From Sedimentibacter saalensis (GTDB lineage Bacteria; Bacillota; Clostridia; Tissierellales; Sedimentibacteraceae), in NCBI RefSeq assembly GCF_007830175.1, contig NZ_VLKH01000002.1, positions 1-64,000 of the forward strand: 64,000 bases of DNA, in the 5' to 3' direction. Position numbers and translations under genes: made by a program. How positions within the stretch are numbered: position 1 is the stretch's first letter; every line of letters begins with the position of its first letter. This document shows, in pieces, positions 25,317-33,680 of the stretch. Under the pieces are notes generated by a model. The model searched no databases, had not been told where the DNA came from, and saw only the letters and a list, made by a program, of their open reading frames with translations.

Positions 25317-25328
25317 TTGTGTTATACT
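25300..25328 (+). promoter_or_regulatory. Promoter of the rimP-nusA-infB operon
   Basis: TTGATT, 17 bp, TATACT with an upstream TGT extension. The transcript would carry an 80-base leader. Confidence 0.7.
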
Positions 25329-25350
25329 ACACAAAAGATGATTTTTGACG

Positions 25351-25376
25351 GAAAGAGTGGGATATCCCACTCTTTC
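25351..25376 (+). promoter_or_regulatory. 26-nt palindrome in the rimP leader
   Basis: GAAAGAGTGGGATATCCCACTCTTTC is a perfect palindrome (positions 25351-25376) inside the mRNA leader. It could be an RNA hairpin or a protein site. It has no T run in the transcribed direction, so it is not a simple terminator. Confidence 0.6.
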
Positions 25377-25412
25377 TGATTGTATACTTACATAACGAGA
25401 TAAGGAGAGAGA

Positions 25413-25877
25413 ATGAACAAAAAATCTATTGAATCATCAGTTCAGGACCTTGTAGAAGATATTATCAGATCTTCGGAAATTGAACTGGTGGACATTGAAT
25501 ATGTTAAAGAAGGTCCTTTTAAATATCTGAGAGTTTACCTGGATAAAGCTGAAGGAATAACTGTGGACGACTGTGCAGATGTCAGCAGGGCACTAAATAA
25601 AAAACTTGATGAAGTTGATTTAATAAAAGAACAGTATTTTCTGGAGGTTTCTTCTCCCGGAGTAGAAAGACCCTTCAAGACAGATGCTGATTATCAGAAA
25701 AACATAGGTAATTTTGTTGAAGTGAAATTTTACAAACCCATTGACGGCAGAAAATCAGTTGAAGGAATACTTTCTGAAAAACAGGATAATCAAGTAATTA
25801 TACAAGCGGGCGAAGAACAAATTAAAATTGAAGTTAAAGATATTTCAAAAATAAACAGAGTTCTAGAAGATTTTTAG
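25413..25877 (+). CDS. rimP: Ribosome maturation factor RimP
   Basis: 154 residues. The N-terminal domain has ELVDIEYVKEGPFKYLRVYLDK and DDCADVSRALNKKLDE; the hallmark YFLEVSSPGVERPFK is at about residue 75. The C-terminal SH3-like domain completes it. RimP helps assemble the 30S subunit. It heads the rimP-nusA-infB operon after TAAGGAGAGAG. Confidence 0.95.
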   Translation: MNKKSIESSVQDLVEDIIRSSEIELVDIEYVKEGPFKYLRVYLDKAEGITVDDCADVSRALNKKLDEVDLIKEQYFLEVSSPGVERPFKTDADYQKNIGNFVEVKFYKPIDGRKSVEGILSEKQDNQVIIQAGEEQIKIEVKDISKINRVLEDF

Positions 25878-25887
25878 TGGAGGATAT

Positions 25888-26949
25888 ATGAACAAGGAGA
25901 TTTTAAATGCGTTAAGCGAACTTGAAAAAGAAAAAGGAATTCGCCAGGACGTAGTGTTGGAGGCTATAAAAGCTGCACTTGAAACAGGATACAAGAAAAA
26001 TTTTGCTAAGGCAACTAACTTCAGCATAGACATAGATGAAGCAAACGGTGAATACAAACTTTTTCAGGATAAAAATGTAGTAGAAGATGTAAATGACGAG
26101 AATCTTGAAATATCATTGGAAGATGCCAGAAAGATAGATTCAAGGTATGAAGTGGGAGACGTAGTAAAAATTGAAATAAAGCCAAAGAAAGATTTTGGAC
26201 GTATAGCTGCTCAGACTGCAAGACAGGTAATTCTTCAAAAAATAAGAGAAGCTGAAAGAGAATCTATTTTCAGCGAATTTTATGGCAGGGAGTCAGACAT
26301 ATTGACAGGAGTTGTTCAAAGAGAAAGCAAGGGAAACATTTATGTGGATCTTGGAAAAATTGAAGGCGTAATCACTGCCAATGAACAGATACCTGGAGAA
26401 GTTTACAATCCTGGAGACAGAGTCAAGACTGTAATAGTGGAAGTTAAAAACTCTGGAAAGGGCGCAAGCATAATGCTTTCAAGAAGCCATCCGAACCTTG
26501 TAAAAAGATTGTTCGAACTGGAAGTTCCTGAAATTCACGACGGAACAATTGAAATATATTCAATATCAAGAGAAGCCGGCTCCAGAACAAAAATTGCCGT
26601 GTTCACTCATGACCCTAACGTTGAGCCTATTGGATCATGCGTAGGAAACAAGGGTACAAGAGTTAAAAATATAATTGATGAAATTTGTCAGGAAAAAATT
26701 GATATAATAATTTATGACAAGGACCCTGAAAAGTTTATAGCAAACAGCCTTGGACCTGCTAAAATAGTCAAGGTAACAGCAAATGAAAAAGAAAAAAGTG
26801 CGGTTGCTGTTGTTCCGGACAATCAGCTTTCTCTTGCCATAGGCAAGGAAGGACAAAACGTAAGGCTGGCAGCAAAACTTACAGGATGGAAAATAGATAT
26901 TATCAGCGAAATGCAGGAGAAGGAAAGAAACTCTAAGGAGGAAGTATGA
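25888..26949 (+). CDS. nusA: Transcription termination/antitermination protein NusA
   Basis: 353 residues. N-terminal RNA polymerase-binding domain (1-125), S1 domain (about 130-200, containing SDILTGVVQRESKGNIYVDLG up to ten residues each side), then two KH domains with VGNKGTRVKNIIDE and AIGKEGQNVRLA. The C-terminal acidic repeats of E. coli NusA are absent, as usual in Firmicutes. It controls pausing and termination. The last four bases overlap the start of the next gene. Confidence 0.97.
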   Translation: MNKEILNALSELEKEKGIRQDVVLEAIKAALETGYKKNFAKATNFSIDIDEANGEYKLFQDKNVVEDVNDENLEISLEDARKIDSRYEVGDVVKIEIKPKKDFGRIAAQTARQVILQKIREAERESIFSEFYGRESDILTGVVQRESKGNIYVDLGKIEGVITANEQIPGEVYNPGDRVKTVIVEVKNSGKGASIMLSRSHPNLVKRLFELEVPEIHDGTIEIYSISREAGSRTKIAVFTHDPNVEPIGSCVGNKGTRVKNIIDEICQEKIDIIIYDKDPEKFIANSLGPAKIVKVTANEKEKSAVAVVPDNQLSLAIGKEGQNVRLAAKLTGWKIDIISEMQEKERNSKEEV

Positions 26950-27215
26950 AAACCCGTAAAATACCTATGAGAAAATGCATTGGCTGCATGGAGAGCTTTC
27001 CAAAAAAAGAATTGTGCAGAATAGTTAAGAACAAAGATAATGAAATTTTATTTGATTCAACAGGAAAAATTAACGGCAGAGGCACTTATATCTGCAAAAA
27101 AACTGAATGTTTTGAAAAAGCAATAAAAACAAAAAGATTGTCAAAATCTCTTGAAGCAGAAATTCCTGAAGAAATATATGAATCAATAAAATTGGAGATT
27201 GCCAAGAATGAATAA
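26946..27215 (+). CDS. rnpM: RNase P modulator RnpM (YlxR family)
   Basis: 89 residues. RKCIGCMESFPKKELCRIV and the later GRGTYICKKTECFEKAI are the YlxR family signatures. Family members bind RNA, and one was recently shown to modulate RNase P. It overlaps nusA by ATGA and ends within the start of the L7Ae gene. Confidence 0.9.
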   Translation: MKTRKIPMRKCIGCMESFPKKELCRIVKNKDNEILFDSTGKINGRGTYICKKTECFEKAIKTKRLSKSLEAEIPEEIYESIKLEIAKNE

Positions 27216-27504
27216 TAAGATATATTCAATGATCGGCATTGCAAACAAAGGCGGCAAAGTTGCTATCGGATATGATGTGACTTGTTTGAATATAGAAAAA
27301 AATAAAAGTGTATTGGTTTTGATTGCAGCAGATGCATCAGAAAAAACCAAAAAAAATATTCTGTATGTGTGCGACAAATTCAATTGCAAACATATAGAGT
27401 ATGGAGAAAAGGAACTCCTGGGTAAATTTCTCGGGAGGAAGATGGTGAGTGTTCTTTCGGTAAATGACGAGAACATTGCGTCATACTTACTAAATAACCT
27501 ATAA
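27208..27504 (+). CDS. L7Ae/YlxQ family RNA-binding protein
   Basis: 98 residues from the ATG at 27208; TTGGAG upstream supports it better than the TTG at 27199. MIGIANKGGKVAIGYDVTC, LVLIAADASEKTKKNI and VLSVNDENIASYLL match the L7Ae/L30e fold, which binds kink-turn RNA. Bacterial YlxQ in this operon is of unsettled role. It overlaps rnpM by eight bases, indicating coupled translation. Confidence 0.9.
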   Translation: MNNKIYSMIGIANKGGKVAIGYDVTCLNIEKNKSVLVLIAADASEKTKKNILYVCDKFNCKHIEYGEKELLGKFLGRKMVSVLSVNDENIASYLLNNL

Positions 27505-27519
27505 ACCGGAGGTGGTTGC

Positions 27520-29778
27520 ATGAGAATATACGAACTTGCAAAGGAATTAGACTTGAACAGTAAGGATTTAGTTGGAATTGCAGAACAGGAACTTGGCATT
27601 TCAATTAAAAACCATATGAGTTCATTAACTGACCTTGAAGTAATAAGGCTCAGAAAAGCATTAAATTTAATTAACAACAATAAAACTACAACAAAGACAG
27701 TCAAAGGCGGTAAAAATATTATAATAGACGATGAACCATTAGTAGATGAACATATTGATTTAAACCAGGCAAAACTTAAAAAAGTTGACAAGAGCCTGAT
27801 CTCACCGGTCAAAAAACCGGTACAGCAGCCTGTAAAAGCACAGCAGCAGACAAGAAACAACAATTCAAACAACAATAACAGCAATAACAATAACAACAAT
27901 TCAAATAACAACAGTAACAATTTTAACAACAAGAAGAAGCCTTTCCAGCAGAAAAACAAGCCACAGTACCAGCAGCAAAAACCTGCTGAGCCTGAGCAGA
28001 AATCACATCAAGTGAAGATTAAAAATGTGGAAATGGAAGACACTATAGTTGTAAGAACTTTTGCCGACAAGCTGGGTGTTCCTGTTAATGCAATTATTTC
28101 AAAGCTCATACTTCTTGGAATAATGGCAAACATGAACCAGGAAATTGATTTTGACACAGCTGTGTTAATAGGTGAAGAACTGGGTGCTAAGGTTACTAAA
28201 ATTGAAATGGTTGATGAACTTCAAAATCTTGAAGATTCCATGTTCAAGGATGACAAAGACGATGAAAAAGATCTTATGCCAAGACCTCCAATAGTAACTG
28301 TAATGGGTCATGTTGACCACGGCAAGACATCTTTATTGGATGCTATCAGAAATACATCCGTAACAGAACATGAAGCTGGTGGAATTACTCAGCACATAGG
28401 AGCTTCACAGGTTGAGATAAAAGGCAAGAAAATTACATTTTTGGATACACCGGGACATGAAGCTTTTACATCCATGAGAGCAAGGGGAGCAAAGGTTACA
28501 GACATTGCAATATTGGTTGTTGCTGCAGACGACGGAGTTATGCCTCAGACAGTAGAGGCAGTAAACCATGCAAAGGCTGCAGGAGTTCCTATTATAGTTG
28601 CAGTTAACAAAATCGACAAACCTGCTGCAAATATTGACAGAGTTAAACAGGAGCTTTCAGAACAAGGAATTGTTTCTGAAGAATGGGGCGGAGACACAAT
28701 ATTCGTTCCAGTTTCAGCAAAGCAGCACATGGGTATTGAAGATTTGTTAGAAATGATTCTTCTTGTAGCTGAAGTTCAGGAACTCAAGGCAAATCCAAAC
28801 AGAAAAGCAAAAGGAACAATCATTGAAGCAAAACTTGACAAAGGAAGAGGACCTGTTGCTACAGTATTAATAGACAAAGGAACATTGAACAAAGGTGATG
28901 TTGTTCTTGTAGGCAGCGCTCACGGCAAAGTAAGAGCAATGTTCAACAGCAAAGGAAAAAGAATCAATCAGGCTGGTCCATCTGTTCCTGTAGAGATACT
29001 TGGTCTTTCTGAAACTCCACATGCAGGAGACATCCTTGTTGTTATGGACAGCGAAAAAGATGCTAAAAACATAGCTGAAAAACGCAAAGACAAACGACAT
29101 ATTGAACACATGAACGCTTCTTCAAAAGTTTCACTGGATGACTTGTTTGACAGAATACAAAAGGGTGAAGTTAAAGATCTGAACATCATAATTAAAGCGG
29201 ATGTAAGCGGCTCCATAGAAGCTGTTAAGCAATCTCTTCTAAAACTGAGCATGGAAGAAGTTAAAGTTAATCCAATTCACGGCGGTGTAGGCGGAATAAA
29301 TGAAAATGACGTTCTTCTGGCTTCGGCTTCAAATGCAATAGTTATAGGTTTTAACGTAAGACCTTCAATTGCAGCCATGGAACTTGCAAAGAGAGAAAAT
29401 GTTGATATACGTACGTACAACATAATTTATCAGGCAATAGAAGATATCCAGCAGGCCGTAAAGGGTATGCTTGCTCCAATTTTCAAGGAAGTTGTACTTG
29501 GAAGAGCAGATGTTCGTCAGACATTCAAAGTTCCTAACATAGGTACTGTTGCCGGAGTTTATGTAACAAGCGGAAAAATTACTAGAAAATCAAAAATAAG
29601 AGTATTGAGAAACGACATAGTTATTCATGACGGAACAATTTCTTCACTGAAGAGATTCAAGGATGATGTTTCAGAGTTGAATTCGAACTATGAAGGCGGT
29701 ATAGGCATAGAAAAATACAATGACTTAAGAGAAGGCGACTCTCTTGAAGCCTATATTATGGAAGAAATAAAGAGATAG
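27520..29778 (+). CDS. infB: Translation initiation factor IF-2
   Basis: 752 residues. The IF2-N domain opens the protein ([18 protein letters not shown]); a linker from about 95 to 155 contains a long Asn-rich tract between Gln-rich pieces, and a second IF2-N-like part follows. The G domain has G1 GHVDHGKTS near residue 262, [16 protein letters not shown] and NKID. Domains II-IV continue to the fMet-tRNA-binding C-terminus. IF-2 positions initiator tRNA. The Asn tract is encoded by AAC/AAT runs, prone to slippage. Confidence 0.97.
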   Translation: MRIYELAKELDLNSKDLVGIAEQELGISIKNHMSSLTDLEVIRLRKALNLINNNKTTTKTVKGGKNIIIDDEPLVDEHIDLNQAKLKKVDKSLISPVKKPVQQPVKAQQQTRNNNSNNNNSNNNNNNSNNNSNNFNNKKKPFQQKNKPQYQQQKPAEPEQKSHQVKIKNVEMEDTIVVRTFADKLGVPVNAIISKLILLGIMANMNQEIDFDTAVLIGEELGAKVTKIEMVDELQNLEDSMFKDDKDDEKDLMPRPPIVTVMGHVDHGKTSLLDAIRNTSVTEHEAGGITQHIGASQVEIKGKKITFLDTPGHEAFTSMRARGAKVTDIAILVVAADDGVMPQTVEAVNHAKAAGVPIIVAVNKIDKPAANIDRVKQELSEQGIVSEEWGGDTIFVPVSAKQHMGIEDLLEMILLVAEVQELKANPNRKAKGTIIEAKLDKGRGPVATVLIDKGTLNKGDVVLVGSAHGKVRAMFNSKGKRINQAGPSVPVEILGLSETPHAGDILVVMDSEKDAKNIAEKRKDKRHIEHMNASSKVSLDDLFDRIQKGEVKDLNIIIKADVSGSIEAVKQSLLKLSMEEVKVNPIHGGVGGINENDVLLASASNAIVIGFNVRPSIAAMELAKRENVDIRTYNIIYQAIEDIQQAVKGMLAPIFKEVVLGRADVRQTFKVPNIGTVAGVYVTSGKITRKSKIRVLRNDIVIHDGTISSLKRFKDDVSELNSNYEGGIGIEKYNDLREGDSLEAYIMEEIKR

Positions 29779-29799
29779 TATAAAGAAAGAAGGTATAAC

Positions 29800-30177
29800 A
29801 TGGCAAATAGAAGAAACAGCAGATTGTCAGGTGAAATGCAAAGAGTTATATCTGAAATAATCAGAACCGAACTTAAAGATCCAAGATTGTCTGAGCTCAC
29901 AAGCGTGACTGATGTACATGTTACTGAGGATTTAAAATTCGCCAAAGTATTTATATCAGTATACGGTGACACAAAATCTACACTTGATGCTCTTCAAAGC
30001 GCCAAAGGATTTATAAGAAGAGAAATCGGCAAAAGAATAAAAATGCGCATAATTCCGGAACTCATATTTGAAAAAGATGACTCCATTGAAAAGGGAATTT
30101 ATATGAGCAGTTTGATAAACAAAGTTATTGAAGAAGAAGCAAGCAGGAAGGTCGAAGATGAATCTGATGATGAATGA
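29800..30177 (+). CDS. rbfA: Ribosome-binding factor A
   Basis: 125 residues with the KH-like RbfA fold: RLSGEMQRVISEIIRTELKD, VTEDLKFAKVFISVYG and KRIKMRIIPELIFEKDDSIEKG (residues about 80-100). RbfA binds the 16S 5' helix during cold adaptation and 30S maturation. A Glu/Asp-rich tail overlaps the nrnA start by 20 bases. Confidence 0.95.
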   Translation: MANRRNSRLSGEMQRVISEIIRTELKDPRLSELTSVTDVHVTEDLKFAKVFISVYGDTKSTLDALQSAKGFIRREIGKRIKMRIIPELIFEKDDSIEKGIYMSSLINKVIEEEASRKVEDESDDE

Positions 30178-31132
30178 TGTAGAAGAAATATTTGAACTTG
30201 TAAATAATTCTTGTAATATCGGCATCGCAGGACACAAGGCGCCTGACGGAGATTGTATAGGGTCTGTAATGGCCCTATACGAATTTTTAAAACCGTTAAA
30301 TAAAAAAGTTGATGTTTTTATTGATGGAGATGTGCCTTTTAATTACAAGGCATTTGCAGAAGAAAATGCAATAATGAAAGAAATTGACCATACCACATAT
30401 GATATTTTATTTATGCTTGATTGCAGTGACGCCGAAAGACTTGGTAAGTTTAAAGACGTAACTAAACAAGCAAAAAAAACAATCTGCATTGACCACCACA
30501 AAACAAACCAAAGCTTTGCTGACATAAACATAATAGACCCGGAAATGAGTTCAACGGGAGAGCTTTTGTACGACATCATGAAAATGACGGGAATGGAAAT
30601 AAATAAGAAGACTGCAACACTCATTTATGTTGCCATTCTTACAGATACAGGGAAGTTCAGCTATTCAAACACAAGCAGCCTCACTCACATAAAGGTCTCA
30701 GAGCTCATTGAACTTGGAGTTGATGTTTCAGATGTTGACAACGAAGTGTACAATTCGAAGCCTGCTAATGTGGTAAAAGCTTTTATTGACTGTATTAAGG
30801 GAATTGAACTTCACTATGGGAACAAATTTGGCATTACTGCCATAACAAAGAAAATTCTTGAAACTAACAATGCATCAATGGGCGACATTGATGGTGTGGT
30901 TGAATTCATAAGAGAAATAAAAGAAGTTGAAGTTTCATGTGTTCTTAAAGAAACAGAGGATATGTACACAAAAGTAAGCCTAAGAGCCAAAAATGATATT
31001 GACGTTTCTGAAATATCTCTGAAATTCGGAGGCGGAGGACACAAAAAAGCTGCTGGTTTTGAGATTAAGGACACAGTTGAAAACACTAAAAAATTAATGA
31101 TTAATACTTTTAAAGAATATTTTGGAGAATAA
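30158..31132 (+). CDS. nrnA: DHH/DHHA1 phosphoesterase (NrnA-type oligoribonuclease/pAp phosphatase)
   Basis: 324 residues starting at 30158 after AGGAAGG, inside the end of rbfA. DHH motifs are HKAPDGDCIGS (residue about 27), FMLDCSDAERLG, the DHH itself in CIDHHKTNQ and YVAILTDTGKFSYSNT. The DHHA1 part ends with KFGGGGHKKAAGFEI. NrnA degrades nano-RNAs and 3'-phosphoadenosine 5'-phosphate. Position between rbfA and truB is the conserved one. The stop overlaps the truB ATG. Confidence 0.93.
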   Translation: MNLMMNDVEEIFELVNNSCNIGIAGHKAPDGDCIGSVMALYEFLKPLNKKVDVFIDGDVPFNYKAFAEENAIMKEIDHTTYDILFMLDCSDAERLGKFKDVTKQAKKTICIDHHKTNQSFADINIIDPEMSSTGELLYDIMKMTGMEINKKTATLIYVAILTDTGKFSYSNTSSLTHIKVSELIELGVDVSDVDNEVYNSKPANVVKAFIDCIKGIELHYGNKFGITAITKKILETNNASMGDIDGVVEFIREIKEVEVSCVLKETEDMYTKVSLRAKNDIDVSEISLKFGGGGHKKAAGFEIKDTVENTKKLMINTFKEYFGE

Positions 31133-32004
31133 TGAACGGAATATTAAATATTTTAAAACCTACAGGAATGACGTCTCACGATGTTGTAAGCTCCGTGCGC
31201 AAAATATTAAATACCAAGAAGGTTGGCCATGCAGGCACACTTGATCCTAATGTAGCAGGAGTGCTTGTTATTTGTGTGGGCAAGGGAACAAAGTTCAGTG
31301 AATATCTCATGAACGGAAGCAAGGAATATATCTGTGAAATGATATTGGGAGAAAAAACTGACACCCAGGACAGCTATGGCAAAACAATTGAAAAAAAAGA
31401 AAATGTTCACGTAAATTATGAAGAAATACAAAGAGTTTTAAAATGTTTTGAAGGAGAACAGCTACAGGTTCCTCCGGCATTTTCGGCTGTGAAGTTAAAC
31501 GGCAAGAAACTCTATGAATATGCAAGACAAAACATAGCAGTGGAAAAACCAGGAAAAACTGTTGATATAAAAGAAATAAAGCTAATTAAATTTGACGGTA
31601 ATAGAGTTCTCATGAGAATCAAATGCTCAAAGGGAACTTATATGAGAACACTTTGCAATGATATAGGTGACATGCTTGGAACTCTGGGACATATGGGTGT
31701 ACTGGTTAGAACAAATGCAAAAGGTTTACATATCGAAAATTCTGTAACCCTTGATGAACTAAAATTTTTAAACGACAACAACAGATTGCATGAATGCCTT
31801 ATTCCGGTGGATGTCATATATCCCCTTGAAAGAGTGGATGCAGATGAACTTTATTTTGACAGACTTGTTTGCGGCAATGAAATACCGGCCGACACAAGCA
31901 GTATATTAAGTGATGAATTTTACATATACTGCAAAGACAATCTTGTGGGCATTGGAAAAAAAGTGCATGAAAATATAATAAAAGTAGAAAAGTTACTAAT
32001 GTAA
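31132..32004 (+). CDS. truB: tRNA pseudouridine(55) synthase
   Basis: 290 residues. NGILNILKPTGMTSHDVV and HAGTLDPNVAGVLVICVGKGTK carry the catalytic Asp (GTLDP, near residue 40). KEYICEMILGEKTDTQDSYG and KCSKGTYMRTLCNDIG are further TruB motifs. It modifies U55 in the T arm of tRNAs. The ATG overlaps the nrnA stop (TAATG). Confidence 0.96.
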   Translation: MNGILNILKPTGMTSHDVVSSVRKILNTKKVGHAGTLDPNVAGVLVICVGKGTKFSEYLMNGSKEYICEMILGEKTDTQDSYGKTIEKKENVHVNYEEIQRVLKCFEGEQLQVPPAFSAVKLNGKKLYEYARQNIAVEKPGKTVDIKEIKLIKFDGNRVLMRIKCSKGTYMRTLCNDIGDMLGTLGHMGVLVRTNAKGLHIENSVTLDELKFLNDNNRLHECLIPVDVIYPLERVDADELYFDRLVCGNEIPADTSSILSDEFYIYCKDNLVGIGKKVHENIIKVEKLLM

Positions 32005-32019
32005 AAGCCGGGTGAAGAT

Positions 32020-32769
32020 ATGAAAAATGCATCATGTATTGCAATTGGTAATTTTGACGGCATTCATATAGGTCATGACACACTTATCAGACGGATGATT
32101 GAATTAAGCCGCGAAACCAATGAAGACAGCATAATAATAACATTTAAATTTGTAAAAAAAGATTTGAAAAAATCTACATTCAACATAAAGTATATAAACA
32201 GCCTCCCTACAAGACTAAATCTGCTCAAATTATACAACGTCACGGATGTTGTTGAAATTGAGCTGGATGAAGTTATTTCAAAGTATACTCCGGAACAGTT
32301 TATAAAGGAAATACTTGTGGACAGATTCAATGCAAGAAATATCGTTGTAGGCTACAATTTTACATTTGGATACAAGGCCTCAGGCAGCATTTCCACACTT
32401 AAGGAGTTTGCGGACAAGTACGGATATGATGTAGAAGAAATATATCCTGTGAAATACAACGGGGTTGTTGTCAGCAGCACACTTGTGAGAAACCTTTTAC
32501 AGGAAGGCAAAATTCATGAGGCCAACAATTTGTTAGTTGACAACTACACAATTTATTGCGAAGAAATTGAAATGGATTATAATAAAAACATAGGTTTTGT
32601 AGATAATAAGAGCAGCATTGTTGTACCGGCCGATGGAAGATATTTTGTTTTGGCAGGTGATGAGAAGGCAGTTCTTACAATAGTTACCAACAAGTCAGGT
32701 TCGGTGCTCACATTTGACAAAGCTATAGGCAAAAACGAGAACATTGTTTTTCTTGACAAGGCTTTGTAA
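32020..32769 (+). CDS. ribF: RibF-like FAD synthetase, riboflavin kinase domain degenerate or missing
   Basis: 249 residues, against roughly 300 for bifunctional RibF. The N-terminal nucleotidyltransferase domain is intact: AIGNFDGIHIGHDTLIRRM (residues 5-25), VVGYNFTFGYKASGS and VVSSTLVRNLLQEGKIHEAN. After this the flavokinase domain should give a G(Y/F)PTAN motif; instead the residues NKNIGFVDNKSSIVVPADGR are seen and the protein ends about 50 residues early. It probably adenylylates FMN but cannot phosphorylate riboflavin. Another riboflavin kinase must exist elsewhere, or FMN is obtained otherwise. Confidence 0.85.
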   Translation: MKNASCIAIGNFDGIHIGHDTLIRRMIELSRETNEDSIIITFKFVKKDLKKSTFNIKYINSLPTRLNLLKLYNVTDVVEIELDEVISKYTPEQFIKEILVDRFNARNIVVGYNFTFGYKASGSISTLKEFADKYGYDVEEIYPVKYNGVVVSSTLVRNLLQEGKIHEANNLLVDNYTIYCEEIEMDYNKNIGFVDNKSSIVVPADGRYFVLAGDEKAVLTIVTNKSGSVLTFDKAIGKNENIVFLDKAL

Positions 32770-32795
32770 ATAATTGTAAATATTCAAAATTTTTA

Positions 32796-32824
32796 TTTAC
32801 AAAAATAATGTAATATGGTAGAAT
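32796..32824 (+). promoter_or_regulatory. rpsO promoter
   Basis: TTTACA, 17 bp, TAGAAT, with TGG directly before the -10. Confidence 0.7.
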
Positions 32825-32831
32825 TTATTGT

Positions 32832-32899
32832 GTTTCCATAGCCTAAGTTTTACGAATCCTCAACGTATTGCTTGGATTATGGTGAAATAAAACAGAAAC
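32832..32899 (+). promoter_or_regulatory. rpsO leader fold (probable S15 autoregulatory element)
   Basis: GTTTC at 32832 pairs with GAAAC at 32895. Inside, CCATA pairs with TATGG and CTAAG with CTTGG around a loop. S15 is known to repress its own mRNA through leader structures in several lineages. The nested pairs fit such an element by inference. Confidence 0.5.
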
Positions 32900-32913
32900 C
32901 ACGGAGGTATGAA

Positions 32914-33177
32914 ATGAATAAAGAACAAAAAACACAAATTATCGAACAATACAGAATCAACGAGAAGGATACAGGTTCTCCTGAAGTTCAAATTGCATTG
33001 TTGACTTTCAGAATTAACAACCTTACAGAGCATTTAAAAGGAAACAAAAAAGACCATCACTCAAGAAGAGGTCTTCTGCAAATGGTTGGACAAAGAAGAG
33101 GTTTTCTTAACTACTTAAAAGATAATGATATCGAAAGATACAGAAGCATTGTTGCAAGATTAGGATTAAGAAGATAA
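32914..33177 (+). CDS. rpsO: 30S ribosomal protein S15
   Basis: 87 residues from the ATG at 32914 after [46 protein letters not shown] and RFGLRR-like end (RLGLRR) are the S15 signature. It binds the central domain of 16S rRNA. It has its own promoter and leader and is separated from pnp by about 500 bases of hairpin repeats rather than the usual short gap. Confidence 0.97.
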   Translation: MNKEQKTQIIEQYRINEKDTGSPEVQIALLTFRINNLTEHLKGNKKDHHSRRGLLQMVGQRRGFLNYLKDNDIERYRSIVARLGLRR

Positions 33178-33183
33178 TTTTAG

Positions 33184-33210
33184 GAGCGGGGGATACCCGC
33201 TCTATTGTTT
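33184..33210 (+). terminator. rpsO terminator
   Basis: GAGCGGG and CCCGCTC form a 7-bp stem with GGATA loop, followed by a modest T-rich tail. Confidence 0.6.
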
Positions 33211-33279
33211 ATGTTCTACCCGATTTTTCTGACCGTTAGGGAAAGAGAAATCGTTGGTAGAACAAACGCAATGAGTTCC

Positions 33280-33399
33280 CAATTTATGCGACCGTTAGGG
33301 AGCTGATAAATTGGTGAACGAAACTGCGATATGTCCTGTCCTAACCCCATTTTTTCGACCGAAGGAAGAAAAAAATGGCGGTAGGTCAAACGCAATGAG
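33280..33399. repeat. 120-bp exact direct repeat, copy 1
   Basis: Two adjacent modules (starting CAATTTATGCGACC, ending AACGCAATGAG) identical by eye to 33524-33643. It indicates a recent segmental duplication inside the array. Confidence 0.85.
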
Positions 33400-33523
33400 T
33401 TCCGTATGATTTACCCAATTTATACGAGCGATAGCGAAGGATAAATTGATGGTAATTCAACCGCAATGAATTCTAAATTTGTGCGAGCGACAGCGAGCAA
33501 ACAAATTTGTGAATGAAACTGCA

Positions 33524-33643
33524 CAATTTATGCGACCGTTAGGGAGCTGATAAATTGGTGAACGAAACTGCGATATGTCCTGTCCTAACCCCATTTTTTC
33601 GACCGAAGGAAGAAAAAAATGGCGGTAGGTCAAACGCAATGAG
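33524..33643. repeat. 120-bp exact direct repeat, copy 2
   Basis: Same 120 bases as 33280-33399. The copies are separated by 124 bases holding two divergent modules. Confidence 0.85.
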
Positions 33644-33680
33644 GTAATAGCCTTACAGAAAAATATAAAAGGAGGTACTA

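Larger units (their letters stand above)
33211..33643. repeat. Array of covarying hairpin modules between rpsO and pnp
   Basis: Seven consecutive modules. Each has a long stem, for example CGATTTTTCT/AGAGAAATCG, CAATTTAT/ATAAATTG, CATTTTTT/AAAAAAATG or AAATTTGT/ACAAATTT. The stem encloses a small apical hairpin: CCGTTAGG, CCGAAGG, GCGATAGC or GCGACAGC. Each is followed by GCAATGAG/GCAATGAA or GAAACTGC. Outer arms such as GTTCTACC/GGTAGAAC also pair. Stems differ in sequence between modules yet remain complementary. No credible protein is encoded. The array is probably in the pnp leader. Confidence 0.85.

Noticed and set aside
24886..25412. Riboswitch or T-box between the kamA-family gene and rimP
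   Set aside because: No T-box TGG/anti-terminator pattern or known aptamer core is recognisable; only a promoter and palindromes are visible.
27183..27959. 258-codon reverse-strand frame opposite infB
   Set aside because: It is the antisense of the Asn-rich IF-2 tract (poly-Leu-like product), has no ribosome site and no family resemblance.
33457..33639. 60-codon reverse-strand frame in the rpsO-pnp interval
   Set aside because: It runs through the hairpin modules and has no ribosome site; its sequence is explained by the repeats.
33211..33643. CRISPR array
   Set aside because: The units are palindromic modules with covarying stems of unequal spacing, without constant repeats or unique spacers, and no cas genes are present.
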